A DNA stretch of 64,000 bases from Gonapodya prolifera JEL478 (lineage: Eukaryota; Monoblepharomycota; Monoblepharidomycetes; Monoblepharidales; Gonapodyaceae), in contig KQ965765.1 in the NCBI GenBank assembly GCA_001574975.1, forward strand, positions 282,606 to 346,605, given 5' to 3'. A program made the translations under genes and the position numbers. This document shows positions 34,673 through 45,827 of the stretch, one piece after another. Every line of letters begins with the position of its first letter. Within the stretch, counting starts at the first letter, position 1. A model generated the notes under the pieces. That model saw nothing but the letters and a program-made list of their open reading frames with translations, searched no databases and was not told the DNA's origin.

Positions 34673-36233
34673 AACCGTCGACAGGGACTTTTCAACTGGC
34701 CGAATATGTCAGCTTCCATGGTCGACTTGATGTAGTAAACCAATTCCAAATATATGTGCATCTTTAATCGGTGTCCCGCACTCAGCCGATTGATCTCCGA
34801 ATGAGAAAGACACTTTGCATCTGGCTCAAGACTTGATCGCTGGCCTGTTGTCCCCGTTCTGGCAGGATACACTTGCTAACAGGCAAGCGATTCGGAGTTG
34901 ACGACCGCGGGGCTAGAAAAGCATGTTATGATAGCAATGGCCGGACTAAATGAAAGAGATGTTGTGGGAAACTTGGGTGGTTCTGGTGGCAGTTATTGTT
35001 GCACTCCAAATTATAATGTTCTACGCTTTTAAAACGAACAACTACTCCTCTCTGTGTGCCCTAACCCTCTTTCTCCTTGAGCGTACTACCGGAGTAGAAT
35101 TCCTTCTGCGCAAATCAATACTGTAGCTTACCGTACTCGGGCGAGAGAGTACTGATAAATTAAGCATTGCTGTCAATGATGAAGACTGTGTTACATTGAA
35201 TGTTGATGACTATAAGGTGATCGAAAGCGTTTTCAGCCGCTGTAGGGCGTACGTATTCCACTTTTGTTAAACCACTGGACAGACTTCAGAACAGCAGAGA
35301 GCACAGTGCCAAACAAATAAATTTTACAAGCTCTGCGAGCTTGGCGCTACAAACTTGAGCCCGGGAGGGGTAATGAAGTGATTTGGTGGGGCATTTGCTG
35401 TAAATGAGATGATGACCCCAAACCAACCCGGAAACACCTTTATGATTCGAAAAACAGAAGAGTTAGCTGTGCAGTTTTATCTCTCGCGCCATGGATCATT
35501 AATTGGTTTCGAGGGAGAGATGTCATTCCCAAAGAGGCTGCAGTCAGCTGCCGCCGCTATCACTTGATTTTCCATCCTACGGTCACGACCTGGACGCTCT
35601 CCCAGTGGCTTTATCGGACTCCACCGCCCACGCGTCATCAAGGCCACCTGAACCTTTGTCGCTTTTCTGCTTCTCCCTCCGCCCGCCACCATTGGGAATC
35701 AACTCCCGCATTTTGAAATCACGCTGATTTGGTCTTGATTGACCCCAAGCTTTCATCCCTCATCCTCCTCTGACTCCCATCACCCACTTGGTCCTCCGGT
35801 CTCGTCGTCACGCACTCCACTCCTCTCCATCATTGTTCTGTGTTCTTTTCGCACAGGGCGTGAACGTGCGGTGCCACTCTTTCTTTCTTTCTCGCTTCTC
35901 GGTGCCCCACCAGGCTGATAGTCACGCTCCATAACCACACTTCTCCTCACTCTTCCTCCCATTCCTGTGTTGAGGTTCCTATTCCTAAAAGTCCACGCTT
36001 CCTTTTTGAGAGACTAGCCACTCAGACACTATCTGAGAGATCTTCAAACCTTTTAAACCTCTTCACATTTCCACTATGGCTCTGAATCCACCTTATGGGA
36101 CTGCAGATGGAAATCCCAATGGAAAAACTAGCCCTGGAAACAATTCCCCCTCTGCCAAACACTAGGGGCTTTGCGCAGTGAGTAAAATTTCCTGTAGGAT
36201 TTTCCTGTAGCCAAAGAAAATAAAATCACTGAA
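34673..36233. other. Gene-poor stretch before the transposon block
   Basis: No coding chain is seen. A pyrimidine-rich segment lies at 35560-35970 with several short ORFs on both strands, and a short ORF near 36076 (MALNPPYGTADGNPNG) is transposon-like. The base composition changes to the AT-richer type of the following elements near 36.0 kb. Confidence 0.4.
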
Positions 36234-37785
36234 TTGACCTTGCGCACCACCCACACTTTCTTCTTGTGTCAACTCTCATTTCTTATCTCACATGCTCTGA
36301 TTCCTGGCCGCGTCTCCACTGTTGAATCAGACCAAGATATGACACATCTGGTGGCAATGGCAATTACAATTGCAAGTTTGCAGGAACAAACGCCACCGCA
36401 GTTGTTGACACTATTGGTGGAGCCAGTTTCCTTTGATTCATTGAATGACATGGACTTTATCTATTACTTTAGGTGACAACTATTGAAATATTGTGCCGAT
36501 GCCATTGGTTGACAGCGTCAGGACTGGATTCAGGAAGGACAACATCAATTGGTTGCAAATTGCTCTGGAGATTCCAGAGAGGTTCAAAACCTCAAATCAG
36601 CTTTCACTCTTGGGAAGAGATGCATTATGCATCCTTCTCAAGCACCTGTCTTATCCTGGGCATCTTGGGGAGATTGCAATTATGGTCAGTCAGGATATTT
36701 CCCAAGTCTTGCACATTGTCCTGGAAGTAGCAATGCACATCTCAGTGCGTTTTCAGTGCATAATGGAATAGGACAACCATCTCCTGACGCTGGAGTACCT
36801 GGATGGGTGCCATGCAGCCATAAATGCCACTGGTGCACCCCTTTCTAGTGTCTTTAGCTTCATTGAAGGTACTCTTCAACCCATGACGTGACCAAGCAGG
36901 CACCAGGAGCTCTGGTACAATGGATGGAAGCGTGTGCATGCAATTAAGTTTCAAGGAGTTTTGATTGCCAATGGAATTCTTCATTTGTTTGGACCCTTTA
37001 GTGGGAAACATCATGACGCATGTGTCTATTGGGAAATTAACCTCCTGTGGTTGGTTTGTAGCCATGGTGAGTGTGCCATTGAGGTTGGGGGACATTATTT
37101 TCTGATATTGTGTTGTTGTAGCATGGTCTGCAAATGGGGATCCATGCTACACAACCTAAGTGAGTTACACAAGCCTGTAATCTGCAGGAATGTGTTTATA
37201 TCATTAAAAGTACATAATGAGTTGGTTTATACATGGAACTCACCTGCAGGAATGTGACACCAAACTAGGGTGCATCCTGCAGGTGCACACATCTAATCTC
37301 GTGACCACAGTAGTGGCACAGCACCTAACACCTCACACTACATATACCATGTCAATGGATGTCACCTGAAGCTATGGTGACAATCCACTCCAACTCTAAG
37401 GTGACCCTGCATATGGCTGAAACCTCCACTTACTCTCACCATTTTGTGCGGCAAACCTTACTGAAGCTCAGCAACAGCATAATGTGGATATAAGTGCCAT
37501 GAGGATTACAGTAGAGTGGAGTTTCAGCAAACCTGTGATGCTGTTTGCTTTCATTGACTTCAAAAAGGACCTCAAGTTCCTCCTGCAGCCAATCGTGCTG
37601 TACTAAACTACAGCATTACTGTTTTGCTCACAAACTGTCATACGTGTTTGTATGGGAGCCAAGTGGTTGACCAGTTCAGCAACAACCCTCCCACCCTTGA
37701 GACATATCTTCATCCACTTCCCTATGGAAATGTGTAATTTTATATGGCTAATACATTTGATGCATGACATAACATAAGGGTCCAA
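36234..37785 (+). mobile_element. Harbinger/PIF-type transposase remnant (element 1)
   Basis: Broken frames together give a DDE transposase: DINWLQIALEIPERF-like N-terminus (LQIALEIPERFKTSNQLSLL), CILLKHLSYPGHLGEIAIMV, GAPLSSVFSFIEGTLQPM, WKRVHAIKFQGVLIANGILH, LFGPFSGKHHDACVYW, GDPAYG near 37414, LTEAQQQHNVDISAMRITVE, and FIDFKKDLKFLLQPI. The first catalytic Asp block reads FIEGT rather than FIDGT. In-frame stops occur after LQPM and after GDPAYG. A repeat of about 260 bp interrupts it at 37140-37405. It is inactive. Confidence 0.7.
37140..37405 (+). repeat. Dispersed repeat, copy 1, inserted in transposase remnant
   Basis: The sequence from ATGCTACACAACCTAAG to GTCACCTGAAGCTATGGTGAC closely matches the reverse complement of 62760-63030. 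It includes CTGCAGGAATGTG, CCACAGTAGTGGCACAGCAC and CATGTCAATGGATGTCACC. It lies between the HDACVYW and GDPAYG blocks of the transposase, so it arrived after that gene was in place. Confidence 0.75.
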
Positions 37786-37799
37786 TTACGTCCATCAAA

Positions 37800-38420
37800 T
37801 CAATCTGATTTTGGGTTGTTGTGCCCCACTCAACTGCTCCAACAGCATCAAAAGTGCATCATCCTTTCAGAATGCATTTTCCTTGTCCTTCTTATCCTCC
37901 TCAAACTTCTCCCTGTCCAGTTGGCCTTTTGCATCTCCAGTTCCAGCAATTCCTTCTTCCATTTCAGCCATCCTTGCAAAAACATTCATTTTTTGCAGCA
38001 GACTCCCACTGTAGTTCCACAAACCCTTTGATTGCACTTTGTGTTATGCTTTTGTAGCTTTTCCACAATTGTTTCCAGTGATTCCACCTGGGAATTGGCA
38101 TATCCTGGTTTTGAGTGGTCCCTGTCTGATGCCCCACTGTCCAATGTTGCAGTGGGCTGTTTGGGAGTTGTATAGACTTCCATCAACTTGACCAATAGTG
38201 CTGGTTGAGCAGAGGTGATTCAGATGAAGTTTGAATTGGAATTGCTTGATGCAACACTCACTCCTTACAAGCTCCTCGTCCACTGCTGACTCAGTCTTTC
38301 CCTTTTTCTTGCTTGCCTGCTTGTCCTCTTTCTTACAATACTGCGTTTGTGTTGTAAACAGAAAGTTATGGCAGTTGATGGCATTGCTAGCTTCAAACCA
38401 CTCACCAAATCTAGCCACTG
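37800..38420 (-). mobile_element. Broken coiled-coil accessory ORF of element 1
   Basis: The minus strand reads FGEWFEASNAINCHNFLF, then a Lys-rich stretch (KKEDKQASKKKGKTESA), and later ARMAEMEEGIAGTGDAKGQL, a TGA, and DALLMLLEQLSGAQQPK. The Glu/Lys/Leu pattern is a coiled coil. The layout (transposase and coiled-coil ORF facing each other) is repeated at 60.6-62.8 kb. Harbinger elements usually carry a second DNA-binding ORF; that this is one is inferred. Confidence 0.45.
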
Positions 38421-40299
38421 TTCCAGAAGCTATTCAAGTTCTGTATACTCCCTGTCCTTCCCATTGCCTTCCTATCAACCTTCTCTTCCTCTTCAATCCA
38501 TGTGAGGGCACAAGTAAGGGCCATGTCAATGGGCTTCCATTTGACACTGTGCCTCTCTGGTCCTATTGCTTGAAGGTTTGAAACCATCCATGCCTGTTTT
38601 CCAAAATTCCCTCCAAGGGGCTCTTCCAGTATGGGAGAATTGGGAGCACCTCCATCAGAAGTTGCATCTACATCAAAGGTGGTTTGCCAACAGGACCTAC
38701 AAGCTTGCAAAATTGAGGCCCTTGGACACCACTGTTGCCTCTATTTGTGACCACTGTAAGAGGAAATGTAGAGCAAATGATGGTCAGTTCATTCCCAGTT
38801 GAATCAGCCTCAAATCAAGTCTTGGAACAACTACTCACTGGAAGGTGTCAGCACACCTGGACCAATGGTCCAGACCACTTCCTCTGCAGGTTGCGCAATT
38901 GTGTCCATTGATAAAAGGTCTGGAGGTGTGTTCTCTCTGTTGGTGGCCAGTACAGTTGCTGCAACAGGTCCAGAAAGTTGGCAATGACAAGAGCACCACC
39001 CTGAGGATGAGGGGGGGGGCGGGGGGCTAGAGGAAAATTTTACCCTCATTTTTTCCTTGGGGCTGCGCCACCAAGGCTCTACAGTAAAATGTACAGGAAA
39101 AAAGTGCTGTGCACACACTCCAAATTATTGCAGTCTGTCATCTTTTGAGAGTCATGAGAGTGTGAGATAAACTTGGATACATATCTTTCAATGGAAGGGG
39201 TTTTGTGCTGACTACAGTGTTGGTTTTAGTGGTTGATCCAATGACCTAGCAATTTTGAGCTGCACTGGGGACATAATGGAGGGTAATTTGGTTCTGTGCC
39301 ATGCTGCACTACTCTTGAACTCAGCTCCACACTGTAGCAGTGCGTGATGCCTTCTCTGGGGCAGTACAATGTCTGATGACGTAGTTTGAGGAATAGTCAG
39401 ACCGTTCAATTTCATTACGCTTTATCAGAGGGAAAAATAATCTGACTGTTTCAATTAGCTAACTGAGAACCGCAAGGCATGCTCTTGTTTTACAATTGTG
39501 CATTCTGAGACTCTGTGGTTCAGTGCAGAGACTTAGGGAAATTTTAAAACATTGCCCAAAACATGAATGTCTAATTTGAGTGGTGGTCACACCCTCTTGC
39601 ATGGCTGCCTCTTACCTGGGCATGTTCTACCACCTGGAATGTAATGGGACCTCTACAAACTGTCATGGTGTCTGTTTGGCTCCAACTCCACCTTTACATA
39701 GTATTGCTCCACAATTTTCAAGCACAGGTCAATTAGTTGGTTCAGCAGACTACTCTCCAATGCAAAAGTGTATGGAAAAGGAGCAAGCAACGTCATCCAA
39801 GTCCCAGAAGTTGGATGAACTTTTTGCCATCCTGTTCCAACACAAACAATGACAACTATTAGCAGCAGGGACTGTGAACCTCACACACATTAGCACATCA
39901 ATTTTATGGTGCAGTGTACATACTCTACCATTATGGCATGACAGAGAATGTGTGGATGGAGCTGCATATTTCCTTGTTTCCTACACAGTTGCACCAAGAG
40001 TGTCACTTTCCATGAAGATGGGGCTGATAGAACTGATTGGGTATATATGAGTCCAAATGCAAACGTCCATGCTGGCTCATGGCCCACTTGATCACAGCTA
40101 CAGCCGAAAAGATGGAAAACCAAGTCTTTGAGTGCTAGACTGGATGGTAGCACACTGTGATGGAGGAAGGGCCAAGGGGAGTACTTGTACTACTTCACCA
40201 ACATCATCTTGAGTACTTCCACTCAGCTTTTCCATGAAATAATTCCCAGTAATCAGGAAGCTTTAGCCAATAAGCCAGAGAGAGAGAATCAAGGCACCC
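38421..40299. other. Transposon debris without assignable pieces
   Basis: Only short ORFs on both strands are present. A G-run lies near 39009-39028. A 90-codon ORF at 39580-39852 has no motif. The composition matches the flanking elements. Confidence 0.4.
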
Positions 40300-41160
40300 T
40301 AATGCCATGGCAGTTAAAAAAGGGCTACTTGTGTGCATCTGGAGGGATAAGAAAGATGGCAACAAGAAACGACGATCCTTTCTTTCCAAGGTTTCTGGCC
40401 TCCCACAAGTTGTTGTTCCAAAAGCACAAAGGGAAGAGGTGCTATGTATGCATCACAACGATCCCAGAGGTGCAAATGCAGGTTCCACATCCACACTGAA
40501 AGCAATGGTTGGTAGATTCTATTGGTACAAAATGGCTTGAGATGTCTGAGATTACGTTCATCATAAGTGCCTAACACACCAATCAAGAAAACCAAATTGA
40601 CCAAAGAACCATGAACAAATAAGTCCCTTCAACTTTCAAGCAGGACCATTGCCTGTCAGTAATTGGTCATCATGGATATGTTTCACAAAAATTCTTGAAT
40701 TGATTCCAGTGCCAGATGTGTCTGCATTTCAAACTGCATTTGCAGTGCTCAGTACACACACTGTGGCCTTTGCCAACAAAGTGATGCAAGAACTGAATGC
40801 TATGTTAAAATCAAACATTCATTCACATTGCCAGGTCATCTGGCAGGGAACCCATATGCCAAAAAATTTATTAAGCCTCTGGTGGATGCTTTATACTCCA
40901 GATCTTGCAGAAGCAGACCGATTGGGATAAGCACGTGAGAGCAATTCAATTTGCCACAACACGAGAGCACATTCTACTACTGGGTTTGCACTGCTTTTTC
41001 TGAGGAACCACAATTACCAACAGATATCATTGCAGGAGTATGCAATCCCAATGAATATGTAGACATTATGACAAAGCTGAAAAGCTATCCGGAATTCATG
41101 AGGTGCTGTGTGAACAGCTTGTTCAAACGGCCCAGATACAAAAGATGAAGTGTGACCAAA
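40300..41160 (+). mobile_element. Retroelement integrase remnant
   Basis: The frame reads VVVPKAQREEVLCMHHNDPR, GSTSTLKAMVGRFYWYKMA, a stop, DV, a stop, and DYVHHKCLTHQSRKPN. This is the HHCC zinc domain that opens Ty3/gypsy-type integrases, with a broken Cys. About 350 bp later DWDKHVRAIQFATTREH resembles the integrase core end (W...vQFAyN...H). The catalytic core between them is not readable. It is inactive. Confidence 0.55.
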
Positions 41161-43006
41161 CTTATGTTGACGTGTTGTTTCTGCTGATCTACAGTTATGG
41201 CTTACTCTGAGGAGGCCCATTGAAAATGGGAAAGCACAAAATTTCTCTTCTGATGGATCAGTCCTTTTCGAGACGTAGTAAGAAAGGTGGTGGCACTGTC
41301 TTTGGGTAGCATAGACAGAACCACTCCATGTATCATATCCTACCCACTTCTGCCACTCGCTCATACTTATCAGTGACAGTACAGTCACAGCAAGTATTGT
41401 TAATCACTTGATCTTTCTCCATATGTATGGTTTGTTGGTCTGGTAATCATTTGGTAATAATCACGCCAACTTGTGTAACTTGTGGAGAGGGCTGATTACA
41501 GGGGCTGTGTCAAAGTGAGTCGGGAAACGTGAAGGACATCTTAATTGCTGTTCTGCACTCACCTGACTGACCTCTAAACACAAAGGAGCTTGCCTCTGGG
41601 TCTATACAACATGCACAGTTTGGAGTCAGCAGACGTTAGTTGCAGGCCTTTTGTTCACCCAGCTCTGAGAGGATTTGCTTGCAATCAAGTGAGTGATTGG
41701 GAGTTGACGTGCCAGGGGTAGCACCAGAAAACATGTTCTGTATGCAATGAAAGAATAAAGAGAATGATATGTTGTGTCTGCAGAAAGTTAGTCAGAGCTC
41801 TGCAATATTTTGTAGGGTGTTGAGTCGGCTCAGCCCGCGGCAGAATTATCGCTTTTCACCCATTCCCACAACATGGACCGAAATCGAACGCCAGTAGGAA
41901 GCGGAGTTTGCGCGCGCTCTCCGAGAAGCCATTGAACGATTCCCGCCTTTCTACGGCTCGACACTTACTCGTTCCCGTTTCCGCAGGGACCCACCGCACT
42001 CCTCTCGCCTGCGTTCGCTCGTTCTCTCGCAGCTACACATCATCCCTATGGCACTGCTTTTTACAACGGCTTTTGCACCGCGCCTTTCCCGGGGTGCGAG
42101 GACTAAGCCTGACCGGGGCCCGCTAATACCGGTCTGAGTGCCTTGTTTGCACTCGGTCCGTCGAGGCACGCAAAGCATAGGTTGTTGCTGTCGTCGTCCC
42201 GCCCCAACGGGCTTCGACAAAGGGTGAACCCCCTGTGAGACGCGTCGCAGGCTCATCGAGTCCGAGGAGTCGCGGAACCTCATGTCCATCGCCGTCGTCG
42301 TCGTCGAGAACGTCCCATAGGCATGCGTGTCCACGACCCATGCGGGACTCCAGATCGAGTTCTCCTCGGATTAAATATCGTGGTTTTGCCGGTCGCGTTT
42401 TCCTAACAAGGTACTTTGGTTGGTTGCCTGTAGTGATCCTATCAAGAGGCTAACCAACACCCGACGCAGTACATTGGAGGATTAACCACGAAATTTAGCC
42501 AATGTAGGGAAGAGACAGATTTCGGGTTCTTTACTTGGCGAAGGGAGTGGAGACACAGACGTTGGGCTCTTGCTATGTTGCACCTGTATTTGAGCGCTTA
42601 CATGTATCGCATTTGGAAATGAGATCCATTTAAGTCTGCCAAAGCTCGCCGGGTGTGATTGACAGACTCATCACTCAACCATCCTTCCAAACACCGCTCG
42701 AGTCGTTTCGCCGCGCTCCACCGGCGTGGCACCACATCCACCGCATTTGTTCTGGGAAATCGATAGCCGCCCACGGCTGACGTCAGAGGGGAGGGAAGTG
42801 CGAACGATGGCTGTCACGAGTGCTGAGGGAGGTGTTCCTAGCACACAGATAGCGCTCCCGGAACGTGGAAGCAGCGTCCCAAACGTTTGTTGTACATAGT
42901 TGCGGCCACCTTCGCACATGGACGTGAATTGGAAAAGTAGGTTTGCAATTGCACGTAGATTGTTTTAAGCGCGTCCCTCTTAATTCATTATGGACAGTAC
43001 CACAAA
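41161..43006. other. No supported gene
   Basis: The sequence becomes GC-richer again near 41.8 kb. A plus frame near 41.9-42.1 kb (PFPQGPTALLSPAFARSLAA) and a minus ORF at 42919-42671 (82 codons) have no recognisable motif and no exon partners. No tRNA-like cloverleaf was noticed. Confidence 0.35.
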
Positions 43007-44249
43007 TTACAAAGTCGCAGCATTTCCATCACCCGCCTTCGACAACATATACTTATCCGCCCCCTCCCCACTCAGAACCTTAACCTTCGCCTCGCTCACC
43101 AACTTCCTCAAATGCAGAAGCACAGACGACTCCGCCGCGAGTTGCAGGTGGGGTGGATACACTGCGTAAATGACCTTGACGAGCTCCTTGATCGTCCAGG
43201 ACTCGTATGAGCCTTCGGCGACGGGAGTGTCGCTGGGAGTTGGGGAGGTGTGGGAACGTTGGAGGACGGAGAGGATTTGGTCCTCGCGGTCCTATTTGAA
43301 GTATTTGGTTCCTTCACCATCAATAATTTCCCTTCCGACAAAAGGACAACCGCACTCACTTGACGATGTTTGATGTAGAACTCCAACTTAGTCTTCCCAT
43401 CCTCAATCACCGGTCCATGTCCTGGATAAACTCGCCCGAGATCCTGCGAAAGCCCCAACATCTTCCTCAGACTCGCCATGTACTCGCCAAGTTCCTGGAA
43501 CACAGTCGTTCCAAATCCCAGAACACAGTCTCCGGCAAAGATCGCCCGCTCTTCCTCCAGGTAAAACGCGACGTGGTCGTCGCAGTGTCCCGGCGTGGCG
43601 ATGGCACGGACAGTTGCGCCTTCGACTCGGAATACTTCACCGTCCGCAATGTCCGTGTAAGTGGGGCTCGGAATGGTGTCTCCTGTTGATGTACAAAGCT
43701 TCTTGTAAGCGACAGGGGTGGGGTCTGTGCAAATCGATTTGATTTGTGGAATGCCGCCAACATGGTCTATTCCAAAAGAATAAGCCCTGCACTAAGAAAA
43801 ATGCACCCGAAATGTCTCTCACCGTGATGAAAGTGGGTAAGGAGGATGTGACTAATGGTTGCTCCCTCCTTTTCCAGGGCTTCCTTCAGCAGAGTGTCCC
43901 ATCCGGCGATACCTTCACCGGAATCAATAATGATGCGCTCTCGCCCAGTTCCCAGGATGTAATTATTCGTTCCTGTAGGAAGGATTTCAGTGAATCGAGT
44001 CCGGATTCTAGCCGTGAACATGCCAGAACACACCCTGGAGCGTATAGGAGCTAGGGTTCAGGCCGAGCACTCGAAGAACTCGGGGTGAAATTTTCTCAAT
44101 GTTTGGAAGTGGATCAAGCTCGGGTGGTGGAGGACCTGGAGCAGACAAGGTCCGTTTTACTTATAGTGAGCACCGACTTTGGCAACGCGGCAGTGCGATC
44201 GCCAAGGAAACGCACCTGCGGCTGCATGGGCGACCGGTTGTTTCGACAT
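43007..44249 (-). CDS. Metallo-beta-lactamase-fold hydrolase, LACTB2-like
   Basis: Exon 1 is MSKQPVAHAAA; exon 2 is PPPPELDPLPNIEKISPRVL and RVLGLNPSSYTLQG; exon 3 is TNNYILGTGRERIIIDSGEG and ISHILLTHFHH; exon 4 starts by completing Asp, giving the full THFHHDHVGG zinc motif. It continues with IATPGHCDDHVAFYLEEERA, IFAGDCVLGFGTTVF and RVYPGHGPVIEDGKTKLEFY. The last exon has SYESWTIKELVKVIYAVYPP and ends GDGNAATL with TAA at 43009-43007. All metal ligands are present. LACTB2 relatives are RNA endonucleases or thioester hydrolases. The phase-1 intron splits the motif Asp codon. It is divergent from the PEX11 gene (365 bp). Confidence 0.9.
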
Positions 44250-44614
44250 GGTGCGATTCCCGAGAGCAGTGGGTGCGATTCTTCGGAACGTGGACGGTAA
44301 GAACGGGTAAAACATCGGTTGCTTTTCAACCGAAGTATCAGCAAAATGAATTGATGCAAAAGTGGCGAGCGACACTATCATGATACCAAGTTGAATATGT
44401 ACTCACAATAATTTATCAGAAGGGAGAACGTCTTTTTTCATATTTATGATCTCGCCGACGGGTGGACGTAAAAAATTTTCTCCTTCAGATTTCTCTGAAT
44501 TAGAGGCGGTACGTGATCTCTTTCTGGGGTAACGTGTTTTTCCACGTGACGTTAGAAACATACATTTTGAAACAAAAGTTCGCAACGACCAGACTTTCTC
44601 ATTTCTCCGCTGAC

Positions 44615-45691
44615 ATGGCCAAAGAGAGTGTCGATACCAAGGCGCCCGGCAACTTGGCGCTATTCATACTCCTGACTTCCAAGATTGCGAGGCTCAACGA
44701 TGGGCAAGATAAGGCACGCCTTCCGAATCGCGGCCATCACTTCAGCAGCACCGCATTGACCTTTCACGCATCGTAGATTCTGAAACTGCCCCAATACGTC
44801 GTCAAGACGATACTCTGGACGAACGCTCTGGAGCGATGGGGTGTCGACAAGCACGTGGTGGAGATTGTGACGCCCCCATCCAAACAACTCGCGAGCAACT
44901 TCTCCAACGCACGTAAAATTATTCGCCTGCTGCACTGGACTGAGCCACTGGGCGAGCTGTACGAAGTGTGCCGCCAACACGATTTCGATGTTCGAAGAAT
45001 TCTCGCCGCGCCGAATGGGTCGAAATCTTACGATGCGCGACACGTCTTGCGAATCATTTCGTTCTTCCAGCTGGTGTGGTCTTGTTCTCTTCACATCGCT
45101 AACACCATCTCAACGAGATCCGAACCAACTTGCAGCTTTTGTCCACGGCAAACGACATGTCAGACGACTTGGCCTGCCTGGGCCGAATCGGCGCCATACC
45201 TAAAAGCTACCAGTCACAGTTTGAGCCCATCAGTGCACGACTGTGGTTCACGGGTATATCACTAGACATCCACGCCCTCCTCCACCACCTGAACGGCACT
45301 TACCAAAAGCGCCACAGTCTATTGAGTGGAGCCGAAAAGACCCAACAAGCTCGGGACGATATAAAGAAACTGGACTGGAGCTTATTTATGTTGCGACTTC
45401 AGCTGATTAAACTGCTCGCCGATGTAAGTCGAGTCAGCGCCCCGGAGACGCGGCGACATACTCCATGATAAGTTCTCTTTGACAGGGAGTTTTCTGTTGG
45501 TGCGATGTCAACCCGGCTACTCCAAATGCGGACGGTCTGCAAACGGTTTCGGGGCTCGTCTCTGGAGTTTTATGTGCGTGTTAATTCCTATCATCTCCTT
45601 CGAACAACGTCGTACAGTGGTGACTTATATACATCTTTTGACACAAACAGCTTTATTCCGACTGTACGTCAAAGCTTCTGCCACACTGTAA
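44615..45691 (+). CDS. Peroxisomal biogenesis factor 11 family protein
   Basis: ATG 44615 gives MAKESVDTKAPGNLALFILL. The next exons read ERWGVDKHVVEIVTPPSKQL, SNARKIIRLLHWTEPLGELY, then MSDDLACLGRIGAIPKSY, PISARLWFTGISLDIHALLH and WSLFMLRLQLIKLLAD, with the last exons GLQTVSGLVSGVL and SLFRLYVKASATL ending at 45691. The pattern fits PEX11 (PEX11C-like), a membrane-elongating protein of peroxisomes. Four to five exons. It is convergent with EXO70, with only 136 bp between the stop codons. Confidence 0.8.
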
Positions 45692-45827
45692 GGCGATCCA
45701 ATCGCCCCTCCCTGCAAGCACTTCCCCACTGCATGCATTTAGACCATTTGTCATGTGCGATACACGTCTCCCAACGGGTAATAAACCAACATCCCACCAG
45801 TCACACCTTTCACTCCGAGTTGCCGCA

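Noticed and set aside
35050-35075. CCCTAACCCTC, telomere-like
   Set aside because: A single imperfect copy, not an array; chance or a decayed relic.
39005-39030. G-rich run
   Set aside because: Too short for a defined element and lies in transposon debris; possible G-quadruplex but unsupported.
42671-42919. 82-codon minus-strand ORF
   Set aside because: No conserved motif and no neighbouring exon; left as unassigned.
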